5,298 bases of DNA. Source: Fodinibacter sp038210185 (GTDB lineage Bacteria > Actinomycetota > Actinomycetes > Actinomycetales > Dermatophilaceae). Shown here in pieces: positions 1-5,143 of the stretch (its first letter is position 1; each line of letters opens with the position of its first letter). A program made the translations under genes and the position numbers. The notes under the pieces were generated by a model that saw nothing but the letters and a program-made list of their open reading frames with translations, was not told where the DNA came from and did no database searches. The stretch lies in NCBI GenBank assembly GCA_038210185.1, contig JBBQWX010000241.1, forward strand, positions 1 through 5,298, given 5' to 3'.

Positions 1-18
1 TCGGGGTCGGGGTCGGGG
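1..18. repeat. Three tandem TCGGGG hexamers
   Basis: TCGGGG is repeated three times in a row. On the minus strand it encodes an alternating Pro-Asp tail (PDPDP) near the C-terminus of the phosphorylase, after the last conserved helix. It is a simple low-complexity end, and its copy number may vary between strains. Confidence 0.6.
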
Positions 19-773
19 AAGGTCGCGCGGGTGTGCACCAGCTCGTCGAGGATGGCGAGCACCTTGGTGGCGCTGGTCGCGAGCACCGAGCTGATCTCCT
101 CCATGGTGATCGGTTCGGTGGTGTCGCCGACGCCCGAGGCGGGGTTCACGACGAGGGAGATGGCGGCATACCGCAGGCCCGCCTCGGCGGCGAGGGTCAC
201 CTCGGGCACGCCGGTCATTCCGGCGACGTCGGCACCTGCGAGCCGGGCCAGCCGGATCTCGGCCCTGGTCTCGAACCGCGGCCCCTCGAAGCAGGCGTAG
301 ACACCTCCGTCGCGGATGGACTGGCCTGCGCTGGAGGCGGACTCGAGGATCTCGCGACGGAGGTCGGGGTGGTAGGGCTCGACGACGTCGGTGTGCACGA
401 TTCCCTCGGGCCCGGAGCCGTCGAAGAACGTGACCGGCCGCTGCCTGGTGAGGTCGAGGAAGTCGTCGAGGCACAGCAGGTCACCGGGTCGCAGCTCCGG
501 GTCGATCGACCCGGTGACGTTGACCGCCACGATGTCGCGCACGCCGAGGTCGGCCAGCGCCCGGATGTTCGCCCGGTAGTTGACCAGGTGCGGGGGTACC
601 GAGTGGCCGGCTCCGTGGCGGGTGAGGAAGACGACCGGCAGGCCGTGCCAGGTGCCTCGGGTGACCCGTGCCGCGCCGAAGGGGGTGGCGACGGCCTCGT
701 CCACGGCATCCTGCAGTGCCTCGAGGTCGTAGAAGCCGGTGCCGGCGATGATGCCGAGGGTCGGGCGGGTCAT
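1..773 (-). CDS. MTAP/PNP-family nucleoside phosphorylase, 3' end missing
   Basis: Cleaves a purine (methylthio)nucleoside with phosphate to give the free base and (methylthio)ribose-1-phosphate, in purine and methylthio salvage; cytoplasmic. Translating the minus strand from ATG at 773 gives 257 codons with no stop, so only the last few residues lie outside the window. Visible family blocks: N-terminal phosphate loop GIIAGTGFYDL (7-17, Thr12), RHGAGHSVPPHLVNYRANI (52-70), VTGSI (86-90), FEGPRFETRAEIR (162-174) and GMTGVPEVTLAAEAG (185-199). The start fits the family, which begins a few residues before the phosphate loop; an in-frame GTG two codons upstream (779) is possible. Where human MTAP has the adenine-binding TDYD motif, this protein has V-N-P-A (Asn210, Ala212). 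By family knowledge, loss of those Asp residues points to a 6-oxopurine substrate (methylthioinosine, inosine or guanosine) rather than methylthioadenosine. Genome pipelines would probably still name it S-methyl-5'-thioadenosine phosphorylase. Family assignment is firm; substrate is inferred. Confidence 0.93.
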   Translation of the reverse strand, partial: MTRPTLGIIAGTGFYDLEALQDAVDEAVATPFGAARVTRGTWHGLPVVFLTRHGAGHSVPPHLVNYRANIRALADLGVRDIVAVNVTGSIDPELRPGDLLCLDDFLDLTRQRPVTFFDGSGPEGIVHTDVVEPYHPDLRREILESASSAGQSIRDGGVYACFEGPRFETRAEIRLARLAGADVAGMTGVPEVTLAAEAGLRYAAISLVVNPASGVGDTTEPITMEEISSVLATSATKVLAILDELVHTRATFPDPDP

Positions 774-781
774 GTCCACGC

Positions 782-787
782 ACGCTA
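782..787 (-). promoter_or_regulatory. Possible -10 element for a leaderless phosphorylase mRNA
   Basis: On the minus strand TAGCGT fits the actinobacterial -10 pattern TANNNT and ends 8 nt before the ATG at 773. That spacing would put the transcription start at or next to the start codon, giving a leaderless message. No convincing Shine-Dalgarno sequence precedes the ATG, which agrees with this. I see no clear -35 box. The call rests on a short motif. Confidence 0.35.
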
Positions 788-841
788 CCAATCCGGGAAG
801 GGTTCGCCCGGGCCCGCGCAGCCACGTGGTGCCCCAGTGGC

Positions 842-850
842 AGGATCAGG
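842..850 (+). promoter_or_regulatory. Shine-Dalgarno region of the GGT-family gene
   Basis: AGGA at 842-845 lies 8 nt before the ATG at 854, with a second AGG at 848-850. The spacing supports that ATG as the start. The encoded protein also begins directly in the conserved N-terminal region of the family, so nothing suggests a missing upstream segment. Confidence 0.5.
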
Positions 851-853
851 CTC

Positions 854-2389
854 ATGGGTGGACGGGTGTCGATCGCGGCGACCGGGCCGGTGTCGCTGGC
901 GGCCGGGCGCGAGGTCGCCCTGGCCGGTGGCAACGCGGTCGACGTCGCCGTCGCCGCCGCCCTCGCGGCGATGTGCACCGAGCCCGGCATCGTCTCGCTC
1001 GCCGGCGGTGCGTTCGTCTCCGTCTGGCCCGCCACCGGAGAGCCGGTCGTCATCGACGGCAACGTCGAGATGCCGGGCCGGGGGCTGCCGCTCGAGCGCT
1101 TCGGGGGCGGGGTCCACGAGGTCGTCATGGAGTACGGCGGTGGGGTGCGGCTCTTCGCGGGGCACGGGTCGGTCGCGACACCGGGAGCAGCAACCGCCTG
1201 CGAGCTGGCCGTCGAGGAGCTCGGGGACCTGCCCTGGGCCGACGTCGTGGCGCCGGCGGCACGGGCCACGGGTGACGGCTACCGGGTCGGCGGTGCCGCG
1301 GCGCGCTACCTCTTCTTCACGGCGCACTCGCTGTTCGGGCGCGATCCGAACGCGTTCCGCGTCGTCACCCGTGCGGACGGCTCCCCGGTGGTCGCCGGTG
1401 ACGTCGTCACCAACCCCGCCCTCGCCGATGTGCTCGGTCTCGTTGCGCGCGAGGGGGCTTCGGTGCTCACGACCGGTGAGGTCGGCCGGGCGATGGTCGA
1501 CGACATGACCGCGCACGGTGGGTTGGTCACGCACCGAGACCTGGCCGAGTACACGCCGCTGGTGCGACCTCCCGTGCGCCGCGTCGTCGGCGACTGGGAC
1601 CTCGCGGTGAACCCGCCACCCTCGGTGGGTGGCCCGATGCTCGCAGTGATGCTCGGCGAGCTGGGGCGCCGGGGCAACTGGCACTGGCCCGACATCATCG
1701 CCATCCAGCAGTCGGTGCTGCGCTACCGGTACGAGGTGCACGACCTCGCCCACGACCTCGACACCGCGGGGCACGAGCTGCTCCTGTCCGTCGACCGGCA
1801 CGGGCTGGCGGGGCTCCCGACCAGTTCGAGCACCGCGAACATCTCGGTCGTCGACCGCGACGGCACCGCGTGCGCGGTCACCGTGTCGAGCGGCTACGGC
1901 GCCGGAATCGCCGTGCCGGGCACCGGCATGCTGCTCAACAACGCCCTCGGTGAACCCGAGCTGAACAAGCTGGGTCTGCACCAGCTCGCCCCGGGCACCC
2001 GCCTCGCCTCCAACATGGCGCCCACCACCGGCCGCACGGCAGACGGTCGGGTGCTGGCGATCGGCTCCCCGGGCGCCGACCGCATCACCACCGCACTGAT
2101 GCTCGTCCTCGGGCAGGGCTGCCTGCACGGCGCCGACCTCAAGCACGCCATCGAGGCACCGCGCCTGCACGTGCGCATCGACGAGGACGGTGTCGCCGTC
2201 GTCGAGCACGAGAGCGACGACGCGATCGCCGAGGCGGTGCGCGAGTCCGGGCTGCGCGGCCACGACCACGGCATCCGGCAGATGTTCTTCGGTGGGGTGG
2301 GCGCGGCCTACCGCCGCGAGGACGGCGTGCTCCAGGCCGCGGGCGACCCCAGGCGCGAGGCGGCGGTCGCCGTCATCGACGTGCCGTAG
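854..2389 (+). CDS. Gamma-glutamyltransferase-family protein (Ntn hydrolase), atypical substrate site
   Basis: A 511-residue member of the gamma-glutamyltranspeptidase family, made as a proenzyme that cuts itself before a Thr which becomes the N-terminal nucleophile. Blocks in order: GGNAVDVAVAAALAA (25-39), GHGSVATPG (103-111), PPPSVGG (254-260), the processing site SSS|TANISVVDRDG with predicted nucleophile Thr327, LLNN (360-363), ASNMAPTT (385-392) and GSPGADRI (404-411). No signal peptide or lipobox is visible: the N-terminus goes straight into the conserved fold, so a cytoplasmic location is likely, unlike periplasmic E. coli GGT. The E. coli gamma-glutamyl carboxylate ligand Arg114 (DFREMAP) has no counterpart (here DGNVEMP, 68-74); Ser463 is Asn387, Gly484 is Ala408, and Asp433 aligns with Glu367. 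The catalytic core is therefore kept while the glutamyl pocket differs, so activity on glutathione is doubtful. It could be a hydrolase or acyltransferase for another amide. Convergent with the exporter gene, 5 bp between stops. Confidence 0.92.
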   Translation: MGGRVSIAATGPVSLAAGREVALAGGNAVDVAVAAALAAMCTEPGIVSLAGGAFVSVWPATGEPVVIDGNVEMPGRGLPLERFGGGVHEVVMEYGGGVRLFAGHGSVATPGAATACELAVEELGDLPWADVVAPAARATGDGYRVGGAAARYLFFTAHSLFGRDPNAFRVVTRADGSPVVAGDVVTNPALADVLGLVAREGASVLTTGEVGRAMVDDMTAHGGLVTHRDLAEYTPLVRPPVRRVVGDWDLAVNPPPSVGGPMLAVMLGELGRRGNWHWPDIIAIQQSVLRYRYEVHDLAHDLDTAGHELLLSVDRHGLAGLPTSSSTANISVVDRDGTACAVTVSSGYGAGIAVPGTGMLLNNALGEPELNKLGLHQLAPGTRLASNMAPTTGRTADGRVLAIGSPGADRITTALMLVLGQGCLHGADLKHAIEAPRLHVRIDEDGVAVVEHESDDAIAEAVRESGLRGHDHGIRQMFFGGVGAAYRREDGVLQAAGDPRREAAVAVIDVP

Positions 2390-2403
2390 TCGCCTCAGGC
2401 ACG
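2380..2403. terminator. Weak hairpin spanning the two convergent stop codons
   Basis: CGTGCC (2380-2385) and GGCACG (2398-2403) are perfect inverted repeats around a 12-nt loop that contains both stop codons (TAG at 2387-2389 plus; TGA read from 2397 minus). Its position suits a bidirectional transcription end, but there is no T-run on either side and the stem is only 6 bp. It may be a chance pairing. Confidence 0.25.
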
Positions 2404-3765
2404 GGTCGCGCCGGTGACCACCCAGCGGTCGGTGCGCACGCGCATCCACATCAGGGTGCCGCGTACCGACATGAAGGCGGTGAAGGCGAGCCACAGCCAG
2501 ACGACGGAGTTCACCTGGCCGCGCGTGCTGCCACCCTCGAGCAGCCAGTCGCCGGCGGCGTGCACGGCGAGGATGAGCGGCAGGTAGGCGGCGAGGGTCA
2601 CGAGCATGGCGCGGGCCAGCCACGGGCCGTCGCCCGCGCCGATGAGCACTCCGTCGACGACGAACACGAAGCCCGAGAGTGGCTGGCCGAGGGCGACCAC
2701 CACCAGGCCACCCGCGATCGCGGCCTGCACCGCGGGGTCGGGTGTGAACAGGGGGCCGAGCACCGGGGCCAGCAGGAGCAGCAGCACGCCGAACCCGATG
2801 CCCACGACGATGCCCCACCGCACCATCAGGGTCGTCGCGGCACGGGTGCGGTCGACCTCGCCCGCGCCCAGTGCCTTGCCCGTGATGGCCTGGGCGGCGA
2901 TGGCCAGGGCGTCGAGGGCGAAGGCGAGGAAGGTCCAGATGGTGGCGGTCACCTGGTAGGCGGCCAGCGGCACGTCGCCGAGGTCGGCCGCCACCCACGT
3001 GGTCACCAGGAGCACGGCGCGCAGGGCGAGGGTGCGCACCAGCAGGGGAACGCCGCCGCGGGCCGCCGCGAGCACGCGCCCGGGGTGGGCCCGCAGCGGC
3101 ACCGCCGTGCCCGCGGCATACCGCACCAGCACCACGACGAGCGCCGCTGCCATCGCGGTCTGGGCGATGACGGTGCCCCAGGCCGACCCGGCGATGCCCC
3201 AGTGCAGCCCGTGCACGAACCACACGTTGAGCACGATGTTCAGGCTGAACCCACCCACCGCGGCGAGGAGCGGCGTACGGGTGTCCTGCAGGCCGCGCAG
3301 TACCCCGGTGGTGGCCAGCACGACCAGCATGGCGGGGATGCCGAGGGCCGAGATCCGCAGGTAGGTCACCGCCTGGTCGATGGCGGCGGCGGACGCACCG
3401 AACACGTGGGCGAGCGGGCCGGCGAACAGGGCGACGAGGGCCGCCGTGACGGTGCCGAGGGCGATCGCCAGCCAGGTGCCGTCGATGCCGGCGGCGATGG
3501 CTCCGGCGCGCGAGCCCGCACCGAGCTGGCGGGCGACGACGGCGGTGGTGCCGTAGGCCAGGAAGACGAAGATGTTGGCCGAGGTGAGCAGCACGGCGCT
3601 CGCCACGCCCAGGCCGGCGAGGGATGCGACCCCGAGGCGCCCGACGATCGCGGCGTCGGCCAGCAGGAAGAGCGGCTCGGCCACCAGGGCCAGGAACGCG
3701 GGCACGGCCAGCCGCAGCACCTCGCGGTGCTGGCCCGGCCCGGTCGTCTGCGTCACGGGTGGCAC
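2395..3765 (-). CDS. MATE-family efflux transporter, DinF-like branch
   Basis: A 456-residue polytopic membrane protein, the usual MATE length, expected to export small molecules or drugs using a cation (H+ or Na+) gradient. About 12 hydrophobic segments are visible in two six-helix halves separated by a polar stretch near residues 215-235. Features of the DinF branch are the first helix PAFLALVAEPLFLLADAAIVGRLG (22-45), with an acidic Asp37 where DinF-type proteins carry a functional Asp, and RGLQDTRTPL (157-166) after the fourth helix. The start is a GTG at 3765; a second in-frame GTG at 3756 would remove only three residues, and neither has a strong ribosome-binding site. A palindromic repeat begins 21 bp upstream of the start and would lie in or beside the promoter/leader. 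The substrate cannot be read from sequence. The gene stands alone: divergent from the AbiEi-like gene, convergent with the GGT-family gene. Confidence 0.93.
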   Translation of the reverse strand: MPPVTQTTGPGQHREVLRLAVPAFLALVAEPLFLLADAAIVGRLGVASLAGLGVASAVLLTSANIFVFLAYGTTAVVARQLGAGSRAGAIAAGIDGTWLAIALGTVTAALVALFAGPLAHVFGASAAAIDQAVTYLRISALGIPAMLVVLATTGVLRGLQDTRTPLLAAVGGFSLNIVLNVWFVHGLHWGIAGSAWGTVIAQTAMAAALVVVLVRYAAGTAVPLRAHPGRVLAAARGGVPLLVRTLALRAVLLVTTWVAADLGDVPLAAYQVTATIWTFLAFALDALAIAAQAITGKALGAGEVDRTRAATTLMVRWGIVVGIGFGVLLLLLAPVLGPLFTPDPAVQAAIAGGLVVVALGQPLSGFVFVVDGVLIGAGDGPWLARAMLVTLAAYLPLILAVHAAGDWLLEGGSTRGQVNSVVWLWLAFTAFMSVRGTLMWMRVRTDRWVVTGATRA

Positions 3766-3779
3766 TGTCCCACGGCCCG

Positions 3780-3786
3780 CCCCCCC
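3780..3786. repeat. Run of seven C bases
   Basis: A C7 homopolymer directly abuts the left end of repeat copy 1 and lies 15 bp upstream of the exporter's GTG start. It is outside any reading frame, so slippage could only change spacing in the leader or promoter. It might also supply a G-rich, Shine-Dalgarno-like stretch on the minus strand, though it is rather far from the start. Confidence 0.45.
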
Positions 3787-3877
3787 GCGAAGTCAGGAGC
3801 ACTTCGCACAGTCAGGGCCGTACTCGATCCAGACTCGGCGAGAACCTCCGGAGCGGGCGAACTGCTCCTGACTTCGA
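3787..3877 (+). repeat. 91-bp palindromic intergenic element, copy 1
   Basis: The left arm (3787-3807) and right arm (3857-3877) are inverted repeats matching at 19 of 21 positions. The left arm is itself a hairpin: stem GCGAAGT / ACTTCGC around loop CAGGAGC. The right arm has the complementary loop GCTCCTG but a C at 3862 that weakens its stem. Between the arms is CAGTCAGGGCCGTA (3809-3822), also present in copy 2. Aligned without gaps against the reverse complement of copy 2, 73 of 91 positions are identical. It lies between the divergent exporter and AbiEi-like genes. No flanking target duplication is apparent. It resembles REP- or MITE-type elements, but I cannot assign it to a named family. 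Confidence 0.85.
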
Positions 3878-3897
3878 AGAGGCGGCTGGACGGCGAC

Positions 3898-3931
3898 GGG
3901 GTGCCGAAAGGGGTGCCGAAGGGGTGTCGAA
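3898..3931 (+). repeat. Three tandem copies of GGGGTGYCGAA
   Basis: Units GGGGTGCCGAAA (3898-3909), GGGGTGCCGAA (3910-3920) and GGGGTGTCGAA (3921-3931) follow one another head to tail, 25 bp upstream of the start of the AbiEi-like gene. After them, GGGATGGC occurs twice (3932-3939, 3954-3961). The position would suit a repeated operator or binding site for that gene or for the divergent exporter, but no known regulator is recognised. Confidence 0.55.
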
Positions 3932-3956
3932 GGGATGGCGGTGAGATAGCGGTGGG

Positions 3957-4979
3957 ATGGCCATGGGCCGGGCCTGTGGATATCTCGCTGGTGGCGACGG
4001 CAGGTTCTGGCACGGTGGCCGGGTGCTTGGTCCCGCTGCCCCGATCCCGTTCGACGCAGGCATCCTGCGTCGTGGCCGGGACCTGCGTGCTGCAGGCGTG
4101 GAGCCGACGCGTGGCAGGTGGCACCAGGTGCGCAACGGTGTGTGGGTCACCGAGCACGAGTGGCGCCGGCTCACCCCTGAGCACCGGCACGCCGCGCTCG
4201 TGCATGCCACCGGGCTGTGCCTGGAGCGTGAGGACCCCGTGTTCGCGGTGACGTCTGCGGCTGCCGTGTGGGGGTTGCCGCGGGTCGAGCAGTGGCCGGA
4301 TGCCGTGCGGGTGCTCGTCGCGACCGAGGCGCGTGGTCGCGGGTCGTCGCTCGTCCGACCGCACGTGGGCCGCGAGGCTGCCACGGTCCGGCACGGGGAC
4401 CTGCGGGTGACGAGCCCGGCCAGGACGGTGGTCGACCTGGCACGCACCGGCACGCTGCACACCGCCGTCGCAGCGGCGGACCACGCCCTGCGACACGAGC
4501 TGTGCACGCTCGCCGAGCTCATGGCCGAGGTCGATGCCGTGCCGCCGCGCGTCCGCGGTCGGGTCGCAGCGCGTCTGGTGGGAGCCCTGGCGGACCCCCT
4601 CAGCATGAGCCCCGGCGAGAGCCTGTCCCGCGTCCAGATGTTCCTGCTGAACCTCCCGAGACCGCAGCTGCAGAGGGAGGTTCGTGATGCCGAAGGGCTG
4701 GTCGGTTTCGTCGACTTCGGCTGGGAAGCCGTGGTCGGCGAGTTCGACGGCAAGGTGAAGTACCGCGTGGCCGAGAACGCCACCCCGGCCGAGGCGGCGG
4801 AGGTCGTCTGGCGCGAGAAGCAGCGCGAGGACCGGCTGCGCCGGCAGTCGCGGGTCGCCCGCTGGACCTGGGCGATCGCCCTTGATCGCGGCAAGCTGGG
4901 TGCGTTGCTGGCGCAGCACGGCATCCGCCCGCTGCCCGCCAACGTGTGGGTCGACCTGGGCGCCCGGGCTGCGTCGTAG
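3957..4979 (+). CDS. AbiEi-antitoxin-like N-terminus fused to PD-(D/E)XK nuclease-like C-terminus
   Basis: A 340-residue soluble protein of a family that occurs in many actinobacterial genomes, usually annotated as 'type IV toxin-antitoxin AbiEi family antitoxin domain' or DUF559-like protein; its function is unknown. The N-terminal part (about 35-110) has the winged-helix-like pattern with the hallmark VRNGVWV (58-64), then FAVTSAAAVWGLP and later TSPARTVVDLAR, typical of AbiEi-type proteins. The C-terminal part (about 217-325) fits a restriction-endonuclease-like fold: Glu221 in SPGES, Asp253 in VDFGW, Asp264-Gly-Lys266 in VGEFDGKVKY, and REKQREDRLRRQ (286-297). The candidate metal-binding and catalytic set Glu221/Asp253/Asp264(or Glu262)/Lys266 is complete. 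No AbiEii-like toxin gene lies beside it. The start is ATG 3957, but ATG 3963 is equally good; no clear ribosome-binding site decides. Palindromic repeats flank it on both sides. It may be a DNA-binding nuclease, a defence factor or a degenerate antitoxin relative. Confidence 0.85.
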   Translation: MAMGRACGYLAGGDGRFWHGGRVLGPAAPIPFDAGILRRGRDLRAAGVEPTRGRWHQVRNGVWVTEHEWRRLTPEHRHAALVHATGLCLEREDPVFAVTSAAAVWGLPRVEQWPDAVRVLVATEARGRGSSLVRPHVGREAATVRHGDLRVTSPARTVVDLARTGTLHTAVAAADHALRHELCTLAELMAEVDAVPPRVRGRVAARLVGALADPLSMSPGESLSRVQMFLLNLPRPQLQREVRDAEGLVGFVDFGWEAVVGEFDGKVKYRVAENATPAEAAEVVWREKQREDRLRRQSRVARWTWAIALDRGKLGALLAQHGIRPLPANVWVDLGARAAS

Positions 4980-5052
4980 CGGTCGCAGGGCGGTCGGACC
5001 GACGACGCTGCGGGCGGCTCGGCCCGGCCGGGTGACGTGCGCGCGTTCTCTT
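4980..5052. other. Short non-coding spacer after the nuclease-like gene
   Basis: GC-rich sequence between the TAG stop (4977-4979) and repeat copy 2. I see no gene, RNA motif or T-tailed terminator in it. Transcription from the upstream gene would run into the strongly structured repeat. Confidence 0.5.
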
Positions 5053-5143
5053 GCGAAGTCAGGAGCACTTCGCCGGCGCAGGGCTCTTTCGCCCAGTCAG
5101 GGCCGTATACGCCCCTGACTGGGCGAAGTGCTCCTGACTTCGC
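5053..5143 (-). repeat. 91-bp palindromic intergenic element, copy 2 (inverted relative to copy 1)
   Basis: The arms 5053-5073 and 5123-5143 are perfect 21-bp inverted repeats, extendable to 22 bp (5053-5074 with 5122-5143). Each arm alone forms a hairpin, stem GCGAAGT / ACTTCGC, with loop CAGGAGC on the left and the complementary GCTCCTG on the right. The segment 5088-5127 is a separate 40-bp palindrome pairing at 19 of 20 positions, with a single C-C mismatch (5103/5112) and CGTATACG at its centre; it overlaps the right arm, so the folds compete. The element is better preserved than copy 1, has the same length, and matches copy 1 best when reverse-complemented. It lies 73 bp after the stop of the AbiEi-like gene, so it could act as a structured 3' end or bidirectional terminator. 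Confidence 0.88.

Noticed and set aside
33..1508. Plus-strand open frame overlapping the phosphorylase and GGT-family gene
   Set aside because: It spans two real genes on opposite strands and the promoter gap between them; the translation has no coherent domain.
785..3802. Very long minus-strand open frame (1005 codons)
   Set aside because: It runs antisense to the GGT-family gene and out of frame through the exporter. Its translation is Arg/Gly/Ala/His-rich without domains, as expected for off-frame reading of high-GC DNA.
2560..4251. Long plus-strand open frame (563 codons) antisense to the exporter
   Set aside because: The composition is low-complexity (Gly, His, Glu, Gln, Arg rich), it crosses the intergenic repeat and the start of a real gene, and it has no recognisable motif.
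3787..5143. CRISPR-like array from the recurring repeat
   Set aside because: There are only two copies, 1.2 kb apart and inverted, with a gene between them and no regular spacers.
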